Program-made: the position numbers and the translations under genes
Part shown: positions 1 through 6,264 of the stretch, piece after piece
Numbering within the stretch: position 1 is the first letter of the stretch
Layout of the letters: each line of letters opens with the position of its first letter
The notes under the pieces: generated by a model
Databases searched by the model: none
Told to the model about the DNA's origin: nothing
The model's input: only the letters and a program-made list of their open reading frames with translations
Virus record (IMG/VR): IMGVR_UViG_3300038441_000158
Coordinates: 1-42,660 of that record
Length of the DNA: 42,660 nt
Source: a virus
Strand: one strand, 5' to 3'

Positions 1-82
1 CCTTCTCTGTATTACTTAAACCTGTATTCTTCCCTTGCGTGTTTTCCGAAGAACCTTCATCGCCTTTTCCGAAGGGGTTCTT
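1..82. repeat. Terminal direct repeat, left copy
   Basis: The first 82 bases match the last 82 bases of the window (42579-42660) except at position 75 (G here, T at 42653). The repeat lies inside the replication-initiator gene. 82 is not a multiple of 3, and the gene is intact only if one copy is removed. The duplication is therefore redundancy at the ends of a circular or circularly permuted genome, not a tandem repeat in the phage. The mismatch could be a population variant (Pro versus His in the protein) or an end-of-contig error. Confidence 0.9.
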
Positions 83-391
83 CGTATTTTCCGAAGAAGT
101 CGCATAACGCGGGATGATCTTGATGATCCGCTGAACCGTCCTGACGCCTTCACGCTTCTGCTCAACCGTCACGAAACCTTTGCTTGCCAACGAGCTGATG
201 ATCTCGGAAACCCGTGAGGCTGAGATGCTGAACATGTCGGCGAAGTGAGCATTGCTGGCAAAGCAGCCTCGCCCCAACCTTGAAAGGCTCTCGATCTCGA
301 CATACATCAGCTTTTCGCCAACGGTAAGTTCCTTGGTCAGCCAGAGGTCCGCTGGTATCCAGATCCCCCTGAAATCACGATTCGGATTCAC
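1..391 (-). CDS. Replication initiator (phage O-like), N-terminal part; gene continues at 42578
   Basis: This is the amino-terminal 130 codons of a 235-residue protein that continues at the other end of the window. The GTG start at 391-389 has the ribosome site AAGGAG seven bases upstream and overlaps the end of the HNH gene by 17 bases. Residues about 15-90 form a winged helix-turn-helix typical of lambda-O-type initiators (KELTVGEKLMYVEIESLSRL, then ASNAHFADMFSISASRVSEI). A Ser/Asn/Gly-rich linker follows whose DNA holds three iterons. The protein should bind those iterons and load the DnaB helicase encoded just downstream at 40862-42265. A DnaD-like initiator is a close alternative name; function comes from fold, position and iterons. 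Confidence 0.8.
   Translation of the reverse strand, partial: MNPNRDFRGIWIPADLWLTKELTVGEKLMYVEIESLSRLGRGCFASNAHFADMFSISASRVSEIISSLASKGFVTVEQKREGVRTVQRIIKIIPRYATSSENTKNPFGKGDEGSSENTQGKNTGLSNTEK
42..96. other. Candidate replication origin: three iterons inside the initiator gene
   Basis: TTTTCCGAAG occurs at 42-51, 65-74 and 87-96, with starts 23 and 22 bases apart, about two helical turns. The block lies in the linker of the O-like initiator gene, where lambdoid phages keep their origin. AT-rich DNA adjoins it (about 6-30). Copies 1 and 3 are read in one codon phase (Ser-Glu-Asn) and copy 2 in another (Phe-Gly-Lys), so the repetition is kept at DNA level rather than by protein sequence. An 8-bp inverted repeat GAAGAACC/GGTTCTTC (48-55/76-83) overlaps the array. 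Confidence 0.7.
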
Positions 392-935
392 TTCTGATCT
401 CCTTGCGCGAGATACCTGAATAGACCCGTGACCATTGCTCATCATGGTCTTCCTGAGTTGGAAGCGGGTATACGTGAGCCCAGCCCTCTATCTCGAAATG
501 AAATCTTGAGCCAACCTCGAGATCAAGAAACCCCATGTCGACGAGCTTTTTTGCCTGCTCGCAGGTTATGACTCCGTGGAGCCCTGCATCCCTTAGCGCC
601 CACTTCAAATGCAGCGAACGGAAAAAGTGATTTGACTTCATTGAGTTGCACGACTTACAGGCAAACATGAGATTCGGTGGGCAATCCTGACCGCCGAGGC
701 GGCGAGGTTTGATGTGCTCAACATGAGCGTCTTTGTTTCCGCTCCACGTATCGCCAAGGCTTGCGCCGCAGTACCCGCATTCCCCATCTTGTACGCCAAA
801 GAGCCAGTCCCGGAATTCATCAGTGAACGATGCCGTTCCGAATCCTACTTGACGAACGATGGGGCCTTTAAAGATGGCCTTTTCATCATCCGATTCGATG
901 AGCGTCACAGCGCGTGGCGTGTCGACGATCTTCAT
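375..935 (-). CDS. HNH endonuclease
   Basis: A 186-residue protein with a zinc-bound HNH nuclease core. CxxC at residues 53-56 (CGYC), the HVEH catalytic motif at 71-74, Asn88 and CKSC at 93-96 give the usual two-cysteine-pair HNH (McrA-like) pattern. The C-terminal half (about 105-186) has no domain I recognise. Its ATG overlaps the stop of the Cro-like gene as ATGA, and its end overlaps the start of the initiator gene, so it is translated within the leftward early operon. In lambda this slot holds cII. It could be a free-standing homing enzyme or a phage nuclease with a physiological role; the sequence does not decide. Confidence 0.85.
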   Translation of the reverse strand: MKIVDTPRAVTLIESDDEKAIFKGPIVRQVGFGTASFTDEFRDWLFGVQDGECGYCGASLGDTWSGNKDAHVEHIKPRRLGGQDCPPNLMFACKSCNSMKSNHFFRSLHLKWALRDAGLHGVITCEQAKKLVDMGFLDLEVGSRFHFEIEGWAHVYPLPTQEDHDEQWSRVYSGISRKEIRSESES

Positions 936-1105
936 TTGCTCACCTTATCCATCTTGATTTTCCCCTTGGTTGCCAGCTGAACGTGAGCTTGGCGCGGAGC
1001 TGGAACCTCTTCGCCCCAGCCATAGATTGCCTGGGTAGAAAGGTTCAGAGCCTCTGCTGCCTGTCGCACACCGCCGAAGTACTCAATTACTGCCTTGGTT
1101 TTCAT
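932..1105 (-). CDS. cro: Cro-like repressor
   Basis: A 57-residue protein that starts MKTKAVIEYFGGVRQAAEAL. Helix-turn-helix residues about 11-32 (GGVRQAAEALNLSTQAIYGW) match the P22 Cro/YdaS family, in which a short protein ends in a basic tail. It is the first gene of the leftward early operon and follows the site AAAGGGG. It very likely binds the palindrome at 1157-1175 and represses both divergent promoters. No partner CI-type gene is present in the window. Its stop overlaps the next start (ATGA), which couples it to the HNH gene. Confidence 0.85.
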   Translation of the reverse strand: MKTKAVIEYFGGVRQAAEALNLSTQAIYGWGEEVPAPRQAHVQLATKGKIKMDKVSK

Positions 1106-1135
1106 CTGTAACCCCTTTCGTTGTTGATGTTCATA

Positions 1136-1163
1136 ACTCTACACGCAAAAAATATCTTTGCAA
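1136..1163 (-). promoter_or_regulatory. Leftward early promoter (cro-O-dnaB operon)
   Basis: On the minus strand a -35 box TTGCAA (1163-1158) and a -10 box TAGAGT (1141-1136) are 16 bases apart, each 4 of 6 to the sigma-70 consensus. Transcription would begin near 1130, about 25 bases before the Cro-like start. The -35 box is the left half of the operator palindrome, so a bound repressor would block polymerase directly. Confidence 0.5.
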
Positions 1164-1175
1164 GCCCCTTGCAAA
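1157..1175. promoter_or_regulatory. Operator palindrome between divergent early promoters
   Basis: TTTGCAAG-CCC-CTTGCAAA is a perfect 8-bp inverted repeat with a 3-bp centre. It covers the -35 boxes of both the leftward and rightward promoters, which sit symmetrically around it. This is the arrangement expected for the target of the adjacent Cro-like protein. I see no second full copy nearby, unlike the three operators of lambda. Confidence 0.7.
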
Positions 1176-1197
1176 TCTTCCTGTCGTGATCCATCAT
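1169..1197 (+). promoter_or_regulatory. Rightward early promoter
   Basis: A -35 box TTGCAA (1169-1174) and a -10 box CATCAT (1192-1197) have a 17-base spacer, each 4 of 6 to consensus. It would drive the 1425-11158 operon with a leader of about 220 bases. The -35 box is the right half of the operator palindrome. Confidence 0.5.
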
Positions 1198-1218
1198 TCG
1201 CTCAACAACGCAGCACAC

Positions 1219-1259
1219 CGCTCTTTAACAACCAGACGCAACACCCCTCCCGACCGGGA
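1219..1259 (+). promoter_or_regulatory. boxA-like antitermination site with following hairpin
   Basis: CGCTCTTTAACA at 1219-1230 differs by one base from the boxA of bacterial rRNA operons (TGCTCTTTAACA) and lies just after the predicted rightward start site. A short hairpin follows (TCCC 1248-1251, loop GACC, GGGA 1256-1259) in the place of a nut-site boxB. The layout suggests NusB/NusE-dependent antitermination of the long early transcript. No N-like antiterminator gene was recognised. Confidence 0.55.
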
Positions 1260-1289
1260 AAGGCAGTTAGCCACCCACATAGCCATGCG

Positions 1290-1390
1290 GCTCCCTGGGG
1301 CTGGCCGTATCGGCCTCGGTAGGCGGGAGTAGGTGCATGGGGAGTCCCATGTACGGTTGCTTTCCTCGGTGCCATTCCATGAGTGGCATC
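1290..1390 (+). ncRNA. Structured 5' leader of the rightward early transcript
   Basis: The 195 bases between boxA and the first gene hold no coding sequence but contain several strong helices. 1290-1295 pairs with 1325-1330 and encloses GGCCG/CGGCC (1303-1307/1311-1315). CATGGG pairs with CCCATG (1336-1341/1346-1351, extendable by two pairs). 1368-1374 pairs with 1384-1390 (7 bp). None is followed by a U-tract, so they are not intrinsic terminators. The density of paired segments suggests a functional leader RNA, for example a polymerase-modifying (put-like) element or a processed RNA. Function is unknown. Confidence 0.4.
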
Positions 1391-1424
1391 AGGGGGAAAT
1401 CAACCAACCGAAAGGAGCTTCACC

Positions 1425-1736
1425 GTGAGCGATATCAACATCTTCAAGCTGGCAACCATGACCGAAACTGAAATGGCGAAGCTGACCAAGGCTGAGCTGA
1501 TCGCAGGTATCAAGAAAGACTCTTGGCTGCTTGCGCATCACAAGGACAAGGTGGCAACCCTTGAAAAGCAGATGGAGGACAACGGAACGAACGAGCGCGC
1601 TGCATGCGTGATGCTGGCCGCTTTCGTTGGCCAGCCGCTTGAGCGCAATGAGTACAGCGGGCAGATCGAAAGCAAGAAGCTGAACATCCTTGAGCTTGCC
1701 GGCCTTGTCGCCGCCAAGATCGCAAGCCGCACCTGA
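1425..1736 (+). CDS. Hypothetical first gene of the rightward early operon
   Basis: A 103-residue protein from the GTG at 1425, chosen because AAGGAG lies 8 bases upstream; the frame opens earlier, in the structured leader. The sequence is helical. A Lys/Glu-rich stretch (residues about 15-50) looks like a short coiled coil, and a hydrophobic C-terminal helix (LNILELAGLVAAKIA) ends it. I recognise no family. As the first product after a boxA site it occupies the position of the lambda N gene, but it lacks an obvious N-terminal arginine-rich RNA-binding motif. It could be a host-takeover protein. Confidence 0.75.
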   Translation: MSDINIFKLATMTETEMAKLTKAELIAGIKKDSWLLAHHKDKVATLEKQMEDNGTNERAACVMLAAFVGQPLERNEYSGQIESKKLNILELAGLVAAKIASRT

Positions 1737-1743
1737 TTGAGTC

Positions 1744-1767
1744 GATGCGCTTCCCCCGAGGCGCATC
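1744..1767 (+). other. Intergenic hairpin before the TerB-like gene
   Basis: GATGCGC (1744-1750) and GCGCATC (1761-1767) form a perfect 7-bp stem with a 10-base loop. There is no U-tract after it, so it may stabilise or attenuate the mRNA rather than terminate it. Confidence 0.4.
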
Positions 1768-1803
1768 TGCTGAGTCACCCAAACCAACCAAAGGAACTAC
1801 ACC

Positions 1804-2238
1804 ATGCTCAATCTGTTCAAGAAAAAAGCCCGCAACGCTGCTGCTGAAGTGAAGAAGTTCGAGCGCAAGGATCTGATGGAAGCCACGGTCGGCATCGCGG
1901 TCCTGATCATGTGGGCTGATGGCAATGCCGAAGACAGCGAGCGCGAGAAGATCGCCAAGGTTCTGGCGAATAATCCGGCTCTGGCGGCATTCGGGCCAGA
2001 GGTTCAGTCAACCTTCAACCGCTTCGATTCGCTGTGCAAGGAATCGGGCTTCATGCTGGCCAAGGTCACCATCATGCGCGAGATCCAAGACGTGAAAGGC
2101 GACCCTCGCGAAATGGAAGATGTGCTGGTCACTGGCCTGACCGTCGCCCTGGCTGACGGCGAGCTGGAAGAGCCAGAAGAAAAGATCCTGCGCCAAGTGG
2201 CCAGCGCCTTCGGCCTGCGCATTGAGGACTACCTGTGA
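1804..2238 (+). CDS. TerB-family protein
   Basis: A 144-residue soluble helical protein of the tellurite-resistance TerB superfamily. The family's two acidic repeats are visible: WADGNAEDSE at residues 37-46 and LADGELEEPEE at 116-126. Each has Asp-Gly followed by Glu seven residues on, and these sites bind metal in known TerB proteins. In bacteria TerB joins membrane-associated stress and phage-defence complexes. In a phage, a role in countering or imitating such a system is inference. The ATG follows AAAGGA in a leader nearly identical to that of the previous gene. The stop overlaps the next start. Confidence 0.75.
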   Translation: MLNLFKKKARNAAAEVKKFERKDLMEATVGIAVLIMWADGNAEDSEREKIAKVLANNPALAAFGPEVQSTFNRFDSLCKESGFMLAKVTIMREIQDVKGDPREMEDVLVTGLTVALADGELEEPEEKILRQVASAFGLRIEDYL

Positions 2239-2438
2239 ACAAGCCGTGGAAGCTGTTCGAGTTTATCGCGCTGCTCCTGATCATGCTGTGGCTGTTCCTG
2301 CCATCACTTTCATGGGCCGGCTGCGCAATCTACGGATACCAGACTGACCGCCAGACCAAGTACGCCGCGTTCGTAGGCTGCATGGTTGAGATCGACGGCA
2401 AGTGGTACCCACGCAACGAGCTGCGCATTCAGCAGTAA
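2235..2438 (+). CDS. Small exported or membrane-anchored protein
   Basis: A 67-residue protein from a GTG that overlaps the TerB stop (GTGA). Residues about 8-28 are strongly hydrophobic (FIALLLIMLWLFLPSLSWAG) and end in a plausible signal-peptidase site after SWA. Mature Cys30 and Cys49 could form a disulfide in the periplasm. No family recognised. Translational coupling to the TerB-like gene suggests a shared role at the membrane. Confidence 0.7.
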   Translation: MNKPWKLFEFIALLLIMLWLFLPSLSWAGCAIYGYQTDRQTKYAAFVGCMVEIDGKWYPRNELRIQQ

Positions 2439-2449
2439 CGATTCACTGG

Positions 2450-2471
2450 CAGGGGTTGGCAACAGCCCCTG
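2450..2471 (+). other. Intergenic hairpin
   Basis: CAGGGG (2450-2455) pairs with CCCCTG (2466-2471) around a 10-base loop in the 79-base gap between genes. No T-tract follows, so a terminator is unlikely; an mRNA-stability element is possible. Confidence 0.35.
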
Positions 2472-2517
2472 ACGGGAAGCACAACATCAAGCTGAATCGA
2501 ACGAATGGAGAAATGCC

Positions 2518-2811
2518 GTGAGCATCACATTTAACGCAGATGAAGTACGGGTAGAGTCAGCGCGCAACAATGAGGTAAGCGTGACGGTCGAGGCCAACGG
2601 CCGCGAAATCGCCGAGCAATTGGATCTGGACGACCGACTCTACGATCTTGACCCATCCGATATCGTTGGCGAAGTTGGCTTTGAGAAATTGCTTGAGGCC
2701 ATGGATGAAGACGATGTCCGAAAATGGCTTCTCGAAAACACCGATCCAGACGACACGCTTGAGCACATCGGATTGGACAAGATCCATGAGTACCTGAGCC
2801 ATGGCGAGTGA
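2518..2811 (+). CDS. Acidic hypothetical protein
   Basis: A 97-residue, very acidic protein (many Asp/Glu; DLDDRLYDLDPSDI, EAMDEDDVRKWL). It starts at GTG 2518 behind GGAG with a 7-base gap. No domain is recognised. Strongly acidic small early proteins are common in phages and include DNA mimics; that is only a possibility here. Its end overlaps the next gene by 11 bases. Confidence 0.75.
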   Translation: MSITFNADEVRVESARNNEVSVTVEANGREIAEQLDLDDRLYDLDPSDIVGEVGFEKLLEAMDEDDVRKWLLENTDPDDTLEHIGLDKIHEYLSHGE

Positions 2812-2956
2812 TCTTCCCCTAGACCCACCCGACGAAACCTATCGCTGTCCCTACTGCGCCAAGCAGTGCGGCGGCCCCAACTCCTACCGGCAGCACGTTC
2901 TTAGCTGCCATCTGAATGAGTATCTGGATCCTGAGCCAGAGATGGAGATCGAATGA
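2801..2956 (+). CDS. Mini zinc-finger protein
   Basis: A 51-residue ORF with the pattern C-x2-C...H-x4-C-H (YRCPYCAKQCGG, then YRQHVLSCHL), like a single C2H2-type zinc finger, and an acidic C-terminus (LDPEPEMEIE). It begins inside the end of the upstream gene and its stop overlaps the next start as ATGA, which supports translation. It may bind nucleic acid or a host protein. Confidence 0.7.
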   Translation: MASDLPLDPPDETYRCPYCAKQCGGPNSYRQHVLSCHLNEYLDPEPEMEIE

Positions 2957-3186
2957 ACGAGCAAACCCGTGAACAAGTGCGCGACCTGATCGAGGCGCGC
3001 TTTCTCTCCGTAGCTAACAAGGGCCTGACCTGCTGCCTACAGCGCGAGATCGAAACCGCTGTAGACATGGCCGGCCTGTGCGGCGCCATCGACATTGGCG
3101 AGCAGCGGCATTTCAAGGAGCGCTTGAGTCGGATGGTTGAGCGCGATCATCAGCAGTGGGCTACGACTAACCGACGCATCGGATAA
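2953..3186 (+). CDS. Hypothetical helical protein
   Basis: A 77-residue protein predicted to be all helical, beginning MNEQTREQVRDLIEARFLSV. It has three cysteines (CC at 27-28 and C43) but no ordered zinc motif. The ATGA overlap with the upstream zinc-finger ORF supports its start. No family recognised. Confidence 0.65.
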   Translation: MNEQTREQVRDLIEARFLSVANKGLTCCLQREIETAVDMAGLCGAIDIGEQRHFKERLSRMVERDHQQWATTNRRIG

Positions 3187-3199
3187 ACCGGAGACGATC

Positions 3200-3436
3200 A
3201 TGAAATCACAGGCCACCCGCTACACCCGAAAGGAACTGGCTTACCTGGCGTACTGGGAGGCCCGTGGTTATCGATTCAAGAAAGGCCAGAAGCCTCCGAT
3301 GAGTACGGATACGCCGCCCGGGTTCGCGGTGAGCAATCCGGTTCTGGATGCGCTGTGCGGCCTGTTCATCATCGTCTTCGTCACCGGCCTGTGCTTCACA
3401 TGGGTCTACTACGCGGCAGGACTGCATCATGGCTGA
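3200..3436 (+). CDS. Small membrane protein
   Basis: A 78-residue protein from ATG 3200, chosen over an upstream in-frame ATG at 3137 because GGAGA precedes it and it does not overlap the previous gene. A basic N-terminal half is followed by one C-terminal membrane segment at about residues 47-70 (LDALCGLFIIVFVTGLCFTW). The topology would place the basic part in the cytoplasm. Function unknown. Confidence 0.65.
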   Translation: MKSQATRYTRKELAYLAYWEARGYRFKKGQKPPMSTDTPPGFAVSNPVLDALCGLFIIVFVTGLCFTWVYYAAGLHHG

Positions 3437-3602
3437 CTTGACTGTCGTGCGCATCGTGAAGCCACCGCACTTCAAATTCCGGCAGTTCTGGATCCTCGCC
3501 GAGGTCAAGCAGGCCTTCGGCGAAAACTTCGAAAAGCTGCTGATGTTCAACACCAAGGCCGAGGCTGACAGGGTTCAGCCTGGGTATAACTTCAAGGGGT
3601 AA
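3429..3602 (+). CDS. Small hypothetical protein
   Basis: A 57-residue protein starting at ATG 3429, overlapping the end of the upstream membrane-protein gene by 8 bases. It begins MADLTVVRIVKPPHFKFRQF. Basic and aromatic residues in the first half are followed by a helix. No family recognised. Confidence 0.65.
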   Translation: MADLTVVRIVKPPHFKFRQFWILAEVKQAFGENFEKLLMFNTKAEADRVQPGYNFKG

Positions 3603-3604
3603 TC

Positions 3605-3949
3605 ATGATCCATGGCCGCACCTCCAGCGCGCCTCTGAACAGCCTCGATATCGTCCTCTGCCTTTCCCTCTCCCTCGCATTCAACAAGACAGCCGACGCG
3701 GTACGCCGAACGGCTATGCGAATCCGCGGGAAATCGCCATACGAGCACCAGCCCAAACTGGCAAAGCTCGCCCGAGCAGAGGACGACGAGGTTCTACGCG
3801 CCGTATTCGAAATGCTCGACAAGACCGTGGCGCTGACCAGCGATGCCGCTCCAGAAGCGCCACGATGCCACATGAAACCAATGCGCTTTGCAGGCTACAT
3901 GTACTACTGCCAGCACTGTTCGCATACCAAGCCGAGAACACTGGGATGA
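3605..3949 (+). CDS. Hypothetical protein with C-terminal Cys/His motif
   Basis: A 114-residue protein behind AAGGGG. Residues about 28-48 are basic, and the C-terminus carries Cys-His...C-x2-C (CHMKPMRF, then YCQHCSHTK), a likely small zinc-binding site. Its TGA overlaps the recT ATG, so the two are coupled. A role connected with recombination is suggested only by position. Confidence 0.65.
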   Translation: MIHGRTSSAPLNSLDIVLCLSLSLAFNKTADAVRRTAMRIRGKSPYEHQPKLAKLARAEDDEVLRAVFEMLDKTVALTSDAAPEAPRCHMKPMRFAGYMYYCQHCSHTKPRTLG

Positions 3950-4905
3950 GCCAAGCCCTTCAAACCATCGCCCAGGACATCTACGGGGCGCGAGATTCGT
4001 TCGCGTCCGTCCTGACCGATAGATCACTCAGCTTCGAGCGAGAAGCCGAGTTCGCAATCCAGACCCTGACCGGCAATGACTTCGCAATGAAGATCGCGAT
4101 GCAAAACCGGCAGTCAGTCTTCAACGCAGTGACCAACATTGCAGCCATCGGCATCAGCCTGAACCCTGCCAAGCGCCAGGCCTATTTGGTCCCGCGCGAC
4201 GGCAAGATCTGCCTTGACATCAGCTATATGGGCCTGATGGACCTTGCAATGGCCACAGGAGCGATTTTGTGGGCACAGGCTGAGCTTGTGTATGCCCAAG
4301 ACTCTTTCGCCCTCAACGGCTTCGACAAGCCGCCTACGCACTCATACAACCCGTTCAGTTCTGACCGTGGCGATATCGTCGGCGTGTACGTGGTTGTGAA
4401 GACGGCAGACGGAGACTACCTGACCACTTGCATGAGCCGCGCTGACATTGATGCGATCATGAACCGGTCGCAGTCGGTGAAGTCTGGAAAGTCGTCGCCA
4501 TGGAAAACCGACTACGGCGAGATGGCCAAGAAGACCGTCGTCAAGCGCGCCTACAAGTACTGGCCGAAGACTGACCGTCTCGACAAGGCCATTCACCATC
4601 TGAACACCGACAGCGGCGAAGGTCTGGCAGCGCTGGCGCCACAAGGGACAAGCCAGCTGGCCGAGCAGTGGATTCAGCAGGCGGCTGAGTGCAGCACGTC
4701 CGAAGCGCTCAGCAATGTCTGGCGCCAGGCAGGGCCGGCGTTCAAGAAAGCGGGAGACGTTGCTGGATATGCACAGTTCAAGGCCTTCGTAGAGAAACGC
4801 GGCCAGCACCTGAAAGAGTCTGAGAAGTCAGCGCCCGAGCCCATAGAAGGGCAGATCGTTGAAACCGACAGCTTTGGCGCACCACTTCAGGAGGATCAAG
4901 AATGA
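3946..4905 (+). CDS. recT: RecT-type single-strand annealing protein
   Basis: A 319-residue protein of the RecT/Redbeta superfamily. It anneals complementary single strands on the overhangs made by its partner exonuclease. The core spans residues about 20-210, with the typical FAMKIAMQNRQSVFNAVTNI and GISLNPAKRQAYLVPRDGKI segments followed by SYMGLMDLA; the C-terminus is an acidic tail. The ATG at 3946 overlaps the previous stop (ATGA); an upstream open frame is ignored. It overlaps the exonuclease gene by 4 bases, the usual recombination pair. Confidence 0.92.
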   Translation: MSQALQTIAQDIYGARDSFASVLTDRSLSFEREAEFAIQTLTGNDFAMKIAMQNRQSVFNAVTNIAAIGISLNPAKRQAYLVPRDGKICLDISYMGLMDLAMATGAILWAQAELVYAQDSFALNGFDKPPTHSYNPFSSDRGDIVGVYVVVKTADGDYLTTCMSRADIDAIMNRSQSVKSGKSSPWKTDYGEMAKKTVVKRAYKYWPKTDRLDKAIHHLNTDSGEGLAALAPQGTSQLAEQWIQQAAECSTSEALSNVWRQAGPAFKKAGDVAGYAQFKAFVEKRGQHLKESEKSAPEPIEGQIVETDSFGAPLQEDQE

Positions 4906-5663
4906 TCGTCATCGAATGCGAACAGGGCAGCGAGCAATGGCACATCGCCCGGGCAGGCTGCATTACGGCCAGCATGTTCACCATCGCCCGCTCAAAGGTC
5001 GGCGCGCTGGACGAGAAGCAAGAGAAATACGTTTCGGCAATGCTGCGCGGCCTGGACGAGAAGAAGGCCATGGAGATCGCCGGGTACAAGGCTCCTCCAA
5101 AGGCCGAGGCTGTTCGCCTAGCGCTCGAAGGCAAGCCAGTCGGCCAGCCATCAACCGCAGCGCTCAACTATGCGTTCAACCTCGCCGTTGAGCGAATCAG
5201 CGGCAAGCCATTGGACGAAGGCTTCGAGACGTGGAGTATGCGCCGGGGCAACGAGCTAGAGCCAATGGCGAGGATGGAACACGAGATTCAGAGCGGCCTG
5301 TTCGTCAAGCGTGCCGGGTTCGTTACCACTGACGACGGATGGTTCGGCGCAAGCGCTGACGGCCTGATCGGCGACGACGGCGGTAGCGAGTACAAGTGCT
5401 TTGTGTCGCCCGAGAAGGTCCGCGCCTTCCACATCGACAACGACGTCAGCGACGTGATCGACCAAGTGCAAGGCTGCATGTGGCTGACCGGTCGCAAGTT
5501 CTGGCACATCGGCCTGTACTGCCCGGCCCTTGAGCCAGTCGGCAAGCAACTGTGGTGGCGGGAGTTCAAACGCGACGACGACTACATCGAGAAGCTGGAA
5601 GCCGACCTGTGGCAGTTCAAGCTTCTGGTCGACGGGTACGAGCAGGTACTGAGGAGGCCGTAA
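4902..5663 (+). CDS. YqaJ/lambda-Exo family 5'-3' exonuclease
   Basis: A 253-residue alkaline exonuclease that resects double-strand ends for RecT. PD-(D/E)xK residues are visible: Glu120 in GNELEP, Asp153 in SADG, and Glu163-x-Lys165 in SEYK. Length is normal for the family. Its ATG overlaps recT. Together they give the phage a Red-like system for recombination and for making concatemers or circles. Confidence 0.9.
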   Translation: MIVIECEQGSEQWHIARAGCITASMFTIARSKVGALDEKQEKYVSAMLRGLDEKKAMEIAGYKAPPKAEAVRLALEGKPVGQPSTAALNYAFNLAVERISGKPLDEGFETWSMRRGNELEPMARMEHEIQSGLFVKRAGFVTTDDGWFGASADGLIGDDGGSEYKCFVSPEKVRAFHIDNDVSDVIDQVQGCMWLTGRKFWHIGLYCPALEPVGKQLWWREFKRDDDYIEKLEADLWQFKLLVDGYEQVLRRP

Positions 5664-5665
5664 CC

Positions 5666-6253
5666 ATGGCAGACCTGGCGCTAGTCCGAACTGCAAATGG
5701 CTTGGTCGGCGCCACGGAAGCCGACCGTGAGTTGATCAGCAAGACGAAGATCGGCAGCACGATTCATGGTGACTTCAAGCGGATGCGCAATGCGGCGCTG
5801 CATGGGAAGTTCTTCGCGCTGATAGATCTGGCGTACCAGTACTGGGAGCCGACCGGTGGTCTGATACCGCGTCAGGAAATGCGCGGCATCATCGGCCTGA
5901 AGAAGTACTTTGAAGAACTCAACGACAGGCCTGGGCAGCTGAACAAGGCTGTTCAGGCCTACATCGACAAACTGCAATCCGAGCGCGCCGAGCGATTCCC
6001 GACAGTCGAGAAAAGCCGCGAGGCCTTCCGCGAGTTCATCACCATCGAATCCGGATGGTACGACATCACGCAGACTCCAGACGGCATCCGCAAGAAGGCC
6101 AAGTCCATCAGCTGGTCGCGCATGGATGACGTCGCGTTCTCTGCGCTCTACAAGGACGTGTTCAACGCCTGCTGGCGCACCGTCCTGCAATCCCACTTCA
6201 ACAACGAGGCTGATGCGATGGCAGCAGCCGAACTTATGGGGACTTTTGCATAG
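5666..6253 (+). CDS. DUF1367 family phage protein
   Basis: A 195-residue protein starting at ATG 5666, two bases after the exonuclease stop; the longer upstream frame lies inside the exonuclease gene. The N-terminus (LALVRTANGLVGATEADREL) and the aromatic segment around ALIDLAYQYW match DUF1367, found next to recombination genes in lambdoid phages. Function is not established. It has normal length and was followed directly by the 6973 gene before the HNH insertion. Confidence 0.75.
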   Translation: MADLALVRTANGLVGATEADRELISKTKIGSTIHGDFKRMRNAALHGKFFALIDLAYQYWEPTGGLIPRQEMRGIIGLKKYFEELNDRPGQLNKAVQAYIDKLQSERAERFPTVEKSREAFREFITIESGWYDITQTPDGIRKKAKSISWSRMDDVAFSALYKDVFNACWRTVLQSHFNNEADAMAAAELMGTFA

Positions 6254-6264
6254 GAGTGTTCTAC

